Assembly: GCF_037890675.1 (NCBI RefSeq)
Contig: NZ_CP149574.1
Span: forward strand, 62,001-126,000
Source of the DNA: Methylovirgula sp. 4M-Z18
GTDB taxonomy: Bacteria; Pseudomonadota; Alphaproteobacteria; Rhizobiales; Beijerinckiaceae
DNA length: 64,000 nucleotides
Direction of reading: 5' to 3'
The notes beneath the pieces were generated by a model, which did not search any database, was not told the origin of the DNA, and was given only the letters and a program-made list of their open reading frames with translations. Position numbers and translations under genes: made by a program. Below, piece by piece: positions 57,014-64,000 of this stretch. Position 1 is the first letter of the stretch, and every line of letters begins with the position of its first letter.

Positions 57014-57817
57014 GGCGATATCACGTTAACTGGGTCGAACATTTCTGCTGATATTGACCAGCCATGATCCATTCTCCTGTGAGCTACAAACGGCATCGAT
57101 TTCCTCCGACGATCATCGCGCACGCCGTCTGGCTCTATTTCCGTTTCCCGTTGAGCTTGCGTCTGGTCGAGGAAATGTTGCTCGAGCGCGGCATCGTCGT
57201 ATCCTACGAAACGATCCGGCGCTGGGCGATCAAATTTGGCGCCGACTACGCCCGCCGCTTGAGGCGCAAGGCTCCAAGCCGCCTTGATATCTGGTATCTC
57301 GACGAGGTTGTCATCACCGTCAATGGCGAGAAACGTTATCTGTGGCGGGCTGTCGACCAGGAAGGATACGTTCTCGACGAAATCTTGCAAATTCAGCGAA
57401 ACACAAAGGCTGCACGGCGATTGTTGACAAGGCTGCTGCGCAAGCAAGGACGACCACCGAAGCGGATCGTGACCGACAAACTCGGCTCCTACTCCGCCGC
57501 CAGACGCAAGGTTATGCCGAATATCGATCATTGGCAGCACAAGGGATTAAATAATCGTGCGGAAAATTCCCATGTTCCCATCCGAAAACGCGAGCGAATT
57601 ATGCAAGGCTTTCGATCATGGCCAGGATTGCAACGGTTCGTCTCAACGTTTTCCGCCGTCCGAAACCATTTCGTCCCGCCTCGCTCTCAACGCTCCGCTC
57701 TCTCAACCCACGTTCATCGCCTGACGGCGATGACGGAGTGGAAGTCCGCCGCTGCAGCAGCCTGAAAATCAACCACCGTGACACTCGTGCGCCCGCGAAA
57801 GTTAACGTGACATCGCC
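57014..57817 (+). mobile_element. IS6-family insertion sequence, copy 2 (804 bp)
   Basis: Same length and ends as copy 1, opposite orientation: begins GGCGATATCACGTTAACTGG and ends with the complement of GGCGATGTCACGTTAAC. The flanks are CTCCGCCG on the left and GACGCGAG on the right, so it has no matching target duplication of its own; its left flank matches the outer flank of copy 1 in reverse complement. Confidence 0.95.
57064..57765 (+). CDS. IS6-family (IS26-like) DDE transposase, copy 2
   Basis: A 233-residue transposase identical to the protein of copy 1, with the same catalytic Asp80, Asp138 and Glu167. The start and stop lie 50 bases inside each IS end. Identity across the whole frame means the two copies separated very recently. 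Confidence 0.95.
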   Translation: MIHSPVSYKRHRFPPTIIAHAVWLYFRFPLSLRLVEEMLLERGIVVSYETIRRWAIKFGADYARRLRRKAPSRLDIWYLDEVVITVNGEKRYLWRAVDQEGYVLDEILQIQRNTKAARRLLTRLLRKQGRPPKRIVTDKLGSYSAARRKVMPNIDHWQHKGLNNRAENSHVPIRKRERIMQGFRSWPGLQRFVSTFSAVRNHFVPPRSQRSALSTHVHRLTAMTEWKSAAAAA

Positions 57818-57888
57818 GACGCGAGCCGCGCCAGATGATTTCATAACGTCAGGCGCATCAAAGTACGCAGCAACAAGGAAAGACTGAC

Positions 57889-58419
57889 ATGAGCCGGATT
57901 CCTACCCGCACAGTCGAGGACGCACCCGATGCGTCGCGGCCGCTTCTGCAAAAGATTGCCCAGGCTTCGCCGACGGGGCGCCCCCTGAACGCGCATGCCC
58001 AGATGGCGCATTCTACGGCGGTGCTGGCGGCGTATGCATCTTTGCGCGCCGTGACTGCCGAGCACGGCACCTTCGATCCGAAGGTGAGCTGGGCGCTCAA
58101 TCTCGCAACGGCGGCCACGGTCGGCAACGGCTATATGATTGGTATCGCCAGTCGTTTCGCCGGCATGAGCGGTTGGACTGAAGCCCAGATCGCGGCTTTG
58201 CGGACGGGCGCAACGACGGGCGACGCCAAGATCGACGCGCTGACCAATGTGGTCAGGGAAGCGGCGGCCAATTCGGGAAACGTCGCCGACGTCACCTGGA
58301 AGGCCGCTCAACAAGGCGGCTGGAGCGATGAGCAGCTCGTCGAGGCGTTCGCATACCTCGGCCTGACAATGTTTACGGGCTACTTTCTCAACTACGCGCA
58401 GACCGATCGGGACATCTGA
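57889..58419 (+). CDS. carboxymuconolactone decarboxylase (AhpD-like) family protein lacking catalytic Cys
   Basis: A 176-residue helical protein of the CMD superfamily: VSWALNLATAATVGNGYMIG occupies the place of the AhpD CxxC helix, and WTEAQIAALRTGATTGDAKIDALTNVVREA follows. The usual Cys-x-x-Cys is replaced by GYMIG and no Cys is present, so peroxidase activity of the AhpD type is not expected. GGAAAG lies 8 bases before ATG 57889. It starts 72 bases past IS copy 2. Confidence 0.75.
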   Translation: MSRIPTRTVEDAPDASRPLLQKIAQASPTGRPLNAHAQMAHSTAVLAAYASLRAVTAEHGTFDPKVSWALNLATAATVGNGYMIGIASRFAGMSGWTEAQIAALRTGATTGDAKIDALTNVVREAAANSGNVADVTWKAAQQGGWSDEQLVEAFAYLGLTMFTGYFLNYAQTDRDI

Positions 58420-58996
58420 CCAGGCACATCCGCCATGGCAATCAAATGCCGGAAGAGCGCCCCATGGATGCCGTCAGCCAAACTCCGCCCCCTTGTCGGT
58501 GTGGCCGCAACGTAAAGCTTCCGCACGTGTGACCGGGCGCACGGGCCGGTCGTCTGCCCCATTCCGGTGCGTGTCCGCGTGAGCAGTGACGGTCCCGACC
58601 CTGACGCCCTTCGTGAGCGCAGCCGCCTCAGAAGCTCAAAGGCTAGCTGAGCGGCGATGCAGAGGCCAAGTCGTGGAGCAAGAAATTCGTGTCAAATTGA
58701 AGTCGCAACTGTCTTGCTAGCAGAGTTATGGCCGCCAATTGTGCGCTGACATTGATGTTTATGATGTGTCATTCTGTGTGACGCTTATTTAAGCATATGA
58801 AACCATATGCCTAATTCTCTTTGACGATTTTGGTCCTTGGGGCCGAGATTTTTGCAAATTGGCGGTTTCCGAAATCTTGTCGCATACCACTTTGGTGGGT
58901 GTTTGTATGTGATTTCTCGCATACGCTTCCGCGCATTTATGTGTTTATATTGTGCGGGGACGTGGCGCTATTTTGCGCAATGTGTTGGGGGAGCAG
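58420..58996. other. intergenic, 577 bp, no gene seen
   Basis: GC-rich first part, then an AT-rich part (about 58690-58950) that should carry the promoter of the glycine-rich gene. No coding frame is supported. Confidence 0.5.
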
Positions 58997-59896
58997 ATGA
59001 AGAAAGTTTATACTCCTGAAGGACGGAAATTCGGTTCGCGCCTTTTGTGGGGCTGCGCAGCCGTTTCTACGATGTTGCTAGTTGCTGATCCTGCTTTCAG
59101 CGCAGGAGGCGGCCAAGGCGGCAGCACCGGGGCGACGGGCGGAGCTGGGGCTAGCGTCGGTGCCGGCGGGGTTCATGTCGGCGTCGGCTTGGGCGGCGGG
59201 ACCAGCGTCGGGTCGGGCGGTGCGAATGTCGGGACTGGGGCTGGCGCAGGTGCCAATGTGGGCGGTGTCGGGGTTGGCGCCGGTGCCGGAACCGGGGTTG
59301 GTTCGAGCGGCGCGAATGCTGGTGCCGGCGTCGGCGCGAATGTCGGCGGCACGAGTGCTGGCGCGAAAGCCGGGGCCGGGGCTGGCGTTGGATCGAGTGG
59401 CGTGAATGCTGGTGCAGGGGCTGGCGTGGGGGCAGGTACGGGCACCGGCAGCGTGAACGCTGGCGCTGGCGTTTCGACTGGTGTTGGCTCCGCGGGCGCC
59501 AGTGTTGGAGCGGGCGCTGGTGTGGGCGTTGGCGACTCAGATGGCGGGACGGGGACGGGCGCCGGCAGCAGCGGTTCCGGCACTGATACTGCAGGCGGAG
59601 CCGCCAGCTCGAGCGGATCGGGTGTAGGCACGGCAAGCGGCTCGGGGGCGTCCAGCGGCGGTGCGTCCGGTACGAATGGCGGACTGCTCGGGGCGCTGGG
59701 ATTTGGTGCGCCCGGGGTTGGCACGGCCCCCGACGGTGCGACGGGCACAGGCAATGCCGGCAATATTCATCTGACGGCTGCCATGAAGAAGATGTGCCCG
59801 CAGATCCTCGCCGATCAGGCAAGCTACGACGACAATCTTGTGGCGATGTGCAAGGCGGCGGCCAGCGGTCGCAATCACAAAGGCAAGGGTCTGTGA
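58997..59896 (+). CDS. glycine-rich secreted protein
   Basis: A 299-residue protein. An N-terminal signal segment ([21 protein letters not shown]) is followed by about 200 residues of Gly/Ala/Ser/Val/Thr repeats with recurring units such as [17 protein letters not shown] short ordinary C-terminal domain ([23 protein letters not shown] and CKAAASG) ends the protein, with two Cys. The start is chosen at MKKVYTPEG. The repeat type suggests an extracellular or surface protein; function unknown. A similar start is often seen in secreted Gly-rich proteins of this order. Confidence 0.75.
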   Translation: MKKVYTPEGRKFGSRLLWGCAAVSTMLLVADPAFSAGGGQGGSTGATGGAGASVGAGGVHVGVGLGGGTSVGSGGANVGTGAGAGANVGGVGVGAGAGTGVGSSGANAGAGVGANVGGTSAGAKAGAGAGVGSSGVNAGAGAGVGAGTGTGSVNAGAGVSTGVGSAGASVGAGAGVGVGDSDGGTGTGAGSSGSGTDTAGGAASSSGSGVGTASGSGASSGGASGTNGGLLGALGFGAPGVGTAPDGATGTGNAGNIHLTAAMKKMCPQILADQASYDDNLVAMCKAAASGRNHKGKGL

Positions 59897-59908
59897 TCCT
59901 TGAGACGA

Positions 59909-59943
59909 ATGATCGCCTCGCCGGAGATCGGCGAGGCGATCAT
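59909..59943. terminator. 15-bp perfect hairpin between convergent genes
   Basis: ATGATCGCCTCGCCG pairs exactly with CGGCGAGGCGATCAT around a 5-base loop, in the 90-base gap between the glycine-rich gene and the RND gene. Probably a bidirectional terminator; T runs are weak. Confidence 0.75.
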
Positions 59944-59986
59944 GGCTCTTGCGCGGAGCTTCCCTTTTAAATTGTGATCGCCACGA

Positions 59987-62900
59987 TCATCCCTCATCAA
60001 AAAGCGCTTGCGGCCTTACTTCTCCCTCCGTTCGACGTGAGCGGCGCACGAGCCGCTTGAGCAGTTCGAGCGCGTCGTCGATGAAGGTGAAGATGACGGG
60101 GATAACAAGCAGGCTGAGGAAGGTGGATGTCAGCAGCCCGCCGATCACGACGATCGCCATGGGCTGCCTGAAGCTCGAATCGCCGCCGCTGAGGCTCAAA
60201 GCAACCGGCAGCATGCCGCATCCCATGGCAATCGTCGTCATCACAATGGGGCGCGCCCGCTTGTGGCACGCATCGATGAGTGCATCGAAACGTGCCATCC
60301 CGCCGCGCCGCGCCATGATCGCGTATTCGACCAGCAGAATCGAGTTCTTCGTCACCACGCCCATCAGCATCAGCAGTCCGATCACCGCCGGCATGGAGAA
60401 GCTCGTGCCGGTCACGACCAGCGGCAGCAGGGCGCCACCGAGCGACAGCGGTAACGCCATGAGGATCGTCAGGGGCTGCAGAAAATCATGGAAGAGCAGA
60501 ACCAAGACGGCATAGATGCAGAAGACGCCGATCGCCATTGCCGTGCCAAAGCTTGTGAACAATTCCGACCTGCGCTGCAGTTCCCCTTGCTCCACGAGCC
60601 GAACCCCTTGCGGCAGGTTCTTGAGCGCCGGCAGCGCCTTCGCTTCCTGGTAGACCTCACTGAGGGGCCGTCCGTTCAATTCCACCGAAAGCGTGATATT
60701 GCGAGACCGATCGATGCGATTGATCTTGGACGGGCTTCCACCGATCCGAATGTCGGCGATCGAGCCGAGATCGACGCTGCAATTCGTGCCGCTGACGCGC
60801 AGGTTCGCGATATCGTCCAGTGTCGTCCGGGCGCGCGGATCGAAGCGCACACGGATGGTGATTTGTCGCTGCGGCAGATTGAGTTTTGCCATCGAGGAGG
60901 AATAGTCGCCGTTCGTAGCGACACGAACCGCCTCGGAAATCGCGTCTGATGTGACGCCGAGCGCGGCCGCGCGGGTAAAATCGGGCGTGATCTGAATCTC
61001 AGGGGCTTGCAGCGATGCGCTGGACGTCACGGCCCCGATACCATGCAAGGTCCGCAATTGTTCCTCCAGGGCGCTTCCCGCCTGATCGAGCATATTGGCG
61101 TCATCGCTGGCCAGCGTGATCTCGAGCGTCGTGCCATTGCCGCCGGTCCCGACTTCGACCCTGACTCCCGGCAACACGGCCAATGCCTGGCGGATATCGT
61201 CTTCGATCTGAGCCTGTTTGCGGCTGCGTTTGCCGATATCCGTCAGATCGACGACGAGCGATGCTGTCGTGGGGTCGGCCGTCGTCGACGAATCCATGCC
61301 GCCACCGGTCGAGGCGGTGCCCACCGCCGCGAACACATGGGTCACGTGCGGCACCTTCGTAATGAAGTCGGTGGCTTGGCGCGTGAGGGCAGTCGTCTGG
61401 CCGATGGTGCTGCCGGGCTGCAGCGTTAGAGTGACTTTCGTCTGGGAATTGTCGGAGGCCGGTATGAAGCCCGAACTCAACAATGGGATCGCCGAGAGCG
61501 ACAGGGCGAAGAACAGGCAAACGGCAAGAACGGTGAGCTTGCGGCGATACAGACAGACCCGCACGCTTGCCATATAGACCCGCATGATCAGGCCATCTTT
61601 CTCGTTGGCCGGATGGGCTCTCATCGTGTAGGCCGCGAGCATGGGCGTCAGCAGCCGGGCCACCAGCAAAGAGGCGAGGACTGCCACGGCCGCCGTCACG
61701 CCGAATTGACGGAAAATGAGGCCAGGTATTCCGCTCATGAAAGCGGTGGGCAGGAAGACGGAGACGAGCGTGAAGGTCGTCGCGATGACGGCGAGGCCGA
61801 TCTCGTTCGCGGCTTCGAGCGCGGCGTCCATCGGCGACTTCGCCATTCGCAAATGACGCGCGATGTTCTCGATCTCGACGATCGCGTCGTCGACGAGAAT
61901 GCCGACCACGAGCGAGAGCGCAAGCAAGGTCACGGTGTTCAGGCTGTAATTCGCCAGATACATCGCGAGAAAGGTCGGGATGACCGACAACGGGAGAGCC
62001 ACGGCCGACAGAACGGTCGCGCGCCAATCGCGCAGGAAGAGCCAGACCACCACAACGGCGAGCAAGGCGCCTTCGAAGAGCATGTGCATCGAGCCGTCGT
62101 AATTGTCGATGATCGGCCCGACAGTGCTGTAGGCTTTGACGATTTCCACGTCCGGATTGGCGGCCGCGAATTTCTTCATCGCGGCTTCGATATTGGCCGC
62201 AACGCCTGTGTCCGAAAAGCCGTTGGAACGCTTCACCTGAACGCCGATCACCGGCTGGCCGTCGAGAGTGGCAAGAGACGAGCGATCCGAGAAACTGTCC
62301 GTCACGGTGCCGATCTCGTCAAGGCGCACCAGCTTGCCGCTTGGCAGCGGAATCGAGATCGCCTTGAGTTCCTCGAGCGAGGCGACGGCGCCGAGCGTAC
62401 GGATGGTCTGCCTGCTGCCGCCGATCTCGGCGCGGCCGCCGGACGTGTCCGATTGCACCGATTTCAGGCGGGAGGAAACGGTTTCGGCCGTGATCCCGAG
62501 CGATCCCATCACTTGCGGGTTGAGATCGACATGCACCTCGCGATCGATCCCGCCGACCCGGCTCACCTCGCCGACGCCGGAGGCCGCAAGCAAAGCCTTG
62601 GTCATGTCATTGTCGACGAACCAGGAAAGTTCGGTCTCGTTGCGGCGGGTGGAGCGGACAGCATAGGTCAGGAGCGGAGACCCCTGCACCGTCACTTTCG
62701 TCACGCTCGGCGTTGCCATCTGGGAGGGCAAATCCGCGGTCGTGCTGTCGACGGCATTGCGGACTTCGTTCAGCGCCTCTTCGCTATTCTTTTCGAGTTG
62801 GAACGACACGCTGATCGACACCGAGCCGTCCGTGATCGTCGTGGTGATATGATCGAGAAGGCTGAGCGAGGCGAGATTGTCCTCGATCTTGCGTGCGACT

Positions 62901-63085
62901 TCGGTCTCGAGCAACGATGGGGCAGCGCCGTCGAGTGTCGCGGTGATTTTAATCGTTGGCAGATCCATGTCGGGAAAGTTCTGGGTCGCCAGCTTGTGGA
63001 AGGCGAGAAGGCCGCCGACGGTCAGAAGAATGAAAAGCAGGATCGCGGGAACGGGATTGCGGATCGACCAGGCGGACAAATTCAT
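59987..63085 (-). CDS. RND-family efflux permease (HAE1 type)
   Basis: A 1032-residue inner-membrane pump. N-terminal SIRNPVPAILLFILLTVGG, large periplasmic loops after helices 1 and 7, and the TM4 proton-relay Asp pair in VVGILVDDAIVEIENI are typical. VATNGDYSSSM and similar parts belong to the pore domain. It expels hydrophobic or amphiphilic compounds with a periplasmic adaptor and an outer-membrane factor, neither fully in view. The substrate is unknown. The start overlaps the adaptor stop by 4 bases. Confidence 0.94.
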   Translation of the reverse strand: MNLSAWSIRNPVPAILLFILLTVGGLLAFHKLATQNFPDMDLPTIKITATLDGAAPSLLETEVARKIEDNLASLSLLDHITTTITDGSVSISVSFQLEKNSEEALNEVRNAVDSTTADLPSQMATPSVTKVTVQGSPLLTYAVRSTRRNETELSWFVDNDMTKALLAASGVGEVSRVGGIDREVHVDLNPQVMGSLGITAETVSSRLKSVQSDTSGGRAEIGGSRQTIRTLGAVASLEELKAISIPLPSGKLVRLDEIGTVTDSFSDRSSLATLDGQPVIGVQVKRSNGFSDTGVAANIEAAMKKFAAANPDVEIVKAYSTVGPIIDNYDGSMHMLFEGALLAVVVVWLFLRDWRATVLSAVALPLSVIPTFLAMYLANYSLNTVTLLALSLVVGILVDDAIVEIENIARHLRMAKSPMDAALEAANEIGLAVIATTFTLVSVFLPTAFMSGIPGLIFRQFGVTAAVAVLASLLVARLLTPMLAAYTMRAHPANEKDGLIMRVYMASVRVCLYRRKLTVLAVCLFFALSLSAIPLLSSGFIPASDNSQTKVTLTLQPGSTIGQTTALTRQATDFITKVPHVTHVFAAVGTASTGGGMDSSTTADPTTASLVVDLTDIGKRSRKQAQIEDDIRQALAVLPGVRVEVGTGGNGTTLEITLASDDANMLDQAGSALEEQLRTLHGIGAVTSSASLQAPEIQITPDFTRAAALGVTSDAISEAVRVATNGDYSSSMAKLNLPQRQITIRVRFDPRARTTLDDIANLRVSGTNCSVDLGSIADIRIGGSPSKINRIDRSRNITLSVELNGRPLSEVYQEAKALPALKNLPQGVRLVEQGELQRRSELFTSFGTAMAIGVFCIYAVLVLLFHDFLQPLTILMALPLSLGGALLPLVVTGTSFSMPAVIGLLMLMGVVTKNSILLVEYAIMARRGGMARFDALIDACHKRARPIVMTTIAMGCGMLPVALSLSGGDSSFRQPMAIVVIGGLLTSTFLSLLVIPVIFTFIDDALELLKRLVRRSRRTEGEVRPQALFDEG

Positions 63086-64000
63086 GGCGCATCTCCCTCA
63101 ATCATGACCTGGGCATTGTCCGAGAGGAAGGCGCCGCCGGCTTTCACGACGCGCGCGGATTTGTCGATGCCCGACAGGATCTCCACCTCGCCGTCGTTGC
63201 GGCGGCCGATCTCGACGCGCACGCGCGTCACATGCCGATCGGCATTGACGGTGAAGAGGTAGTTGAGTCCGTCCCGGAAGACGAGGGCGGTCTCCGGCAC
63301 GGTAAGTGCGTTGGTGGTCTGCAGCTCGATCTCGCCGGTCGCGTAAAGGCCGACGGGTGAATGCGCCTCGGCCGGCAGCGCCACATAGACGATCGCACGG
63401 CCTGTATCGGTATTCACCGTCGGGCCGACCAGTCTGACTTTCCCCTCGACACGCGTGTTGCCGGGACCGACGATTTCGGCCGTGAGACCTTGCCTAATAT
63501 GCGGGAGATAGCGCGCCGACACTTCGGCTTGCCATTCGACACGCTGTTGCCGCAGCAGCCGGAAAACTTCGGTGCCGGACGAAACCACAGCACCAAGCTG
63601 CGCCGAGCGGGATGTTATGAGACCGTCGTCAACCGCTGTGATCGTCGTCTGGTCGACCTTGATCTTCTGGCTCGCCAATGCGGCGTCCGCCGATTCGAGA
63701 TCGGCCGTCGCCGTCTGCTCCGCGACCAGGTATTCCGCGACTTTCTCGTCCGACAGCGCGCCGCTGGCCTGCACCTTGCGCGCGCGGTCGGCGTTCGTCT
63801 TCGCCTTGGCGAGATCGGCCTTCGCCGTCTCCAGCGCAGCCTCCTCCTTGCGCAGGTCCGCGAGCACCGAGTCCTGCGCGAGCCGGGCAAGGGGCTCGCC
63901 CTTCGTGACCACCGATCCGACGTCGACGAGAACCTCCGTGATGCGCAGGCCGCTGATCTCCGACGCGATGATGGCCTCGTGCCAGGGCTTCAGCCAGCCG
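63082..64000 (-). CDS. RND periplasmic adaptor (membrane-fusion protein), 5' end outside window
   Basis: The frame is open to the window edge; about 305 residues are visible. LRITEVLVDVGSVVTKGEPLARL is the lipoyl half-motif, then a coiled-coil hairpin rich in Ala/Glu/Lys (EAALETAKADLAKAKTNADR) and a beta-barrel part (GLTAEIVGPGNTRVEGKVRLVG). It links the RND pump to an outer-membrane channel. Overlaps the pump gene by ATGA. Confidence 0.92.
   Translation of the reverse strand, partial: GWLKPWHEAIIASEISGLRITEVLVDVGSVVTKGEPLARLAQDSVLADLRKEEAALETAKADLAKAKTNADRARKVQASGALSDEKVAEYLVAEQTATADLESADAALASQKIKVDQTTITAVDDGLITSRSAQLGAVVSSGTEVFRLLRQQRVEWQAEVSARYLPHIRQGLTAEIVGPGNTRVEGKVRLVGPTVNTDTGRAIVYVALPAEAHSPVGLYATGEIELQTTNALTVPETALVFRDGLNYLFTVNADRHVTRVRVEIGRRNDGEVEILSGIDKSARVVKAGGAFLSDNAQVMIEGDAP

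Noticed and set aside
59100-59700. CRISPR-like or tandem DNA repeats in the glycine-rich gene
   Set aside because: Repetition is at the protein level with varied codons; there are no constant-length direct repeats with spacers.

Overview
This window looks like a chromosomal segment of an alphaproteobacterium, most likely of the order Hyphomicrobiales (Rhizobiales). The evidence is gene content and GC-rich codon use: a large-type NAD-glutamate dehydrogenase, a SUV3-type helicase / S4 protein / 7Fe ferredoxin / CarD cluster, cobaltochelatase-type CobS and CobT beside a J-domain protein and BolA, a biotin operon ending in bioZ, and a FixK/FNR box. The genus cannot be fixed from the sequence alone.

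Layout. 1-5.6 kb: 3' end of an NAD-glutamate dehydrogenase, an alpha/beta hydrolase, a long-chain acyl-CoA ligase and a TusA-like protein that starts with TTG. 6-9.3 kb: a 1121-residue signalling protein (zinc ribbons, class III cyclase domain, AAA/STAND ATPase, TPR-like tail). 9.5-18.7 kb: a divergent MarR/monooxygenase pair with a palindromic operator, a minus-strand dac-eamA-cobW operon, a thiolase, a nu-type GST, an unrecognised 423-residue protein and pyroglutamyl peptidase. 18.8-19.6 kb: IS6-family copy 1, then a truncated DUF433 gene and a frameshifted DUF5615 gene (a dead toxin-antitoxin pair). 20.8-25.9 kb: bioBFDAZ with overlapping stops and starts. 26.1 kb: a 3' fragment of initiator tRNA. 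27.9-30.5 kb: tRNA-Gly, a YbaK/ProX-type deacylase, a CnoX-like thioredoxin-TPR protein, a Lon-substrate-domain protein and a Trm112-like protein. 30.6-37.7 kb: a dipeptide-type ABC operon ending in a GMC oxidoreductase gene. 38-44 kb: carD, fdxA, an S4 protein and the SUV3-like helicase. 44.5-48.4 kb: ArsR with a double SRPBCC protein, DUF3108, SRPBCC, rpmB and a TetR regulator. 48.8-54.4 kb: an LprI-domain protein, cobT, cobS, a J-domain protein and bolA. 54.6-56.9 kb: poxB and a universal stress protein behind a perfect FNR-type box. 57.0-57.8 kb: IS6 copy 2, identical in protein and inverted. 57.9-64 kb: a CMD-family protein without its cysteines, a glycine-rich secreted protein, and an RND pump with its adaptor (cut by the window end).

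The most striking signal is structural. The two IS copies are inverted and about 37.4 kb apart. The 8 bases outside copy 1 (18751-18758) are the reverse complement of the 8 bases inside copy 2 (57006-57013). The two arms of one palindromic intergenic repeat (18727 and 56912) are also separated by the same interval and point the same way. Together this reads as a replicative-transposition inversion of 19563-57013 that split an inverted-repeat element. No CRISPR array, prophage or defence island was seen.
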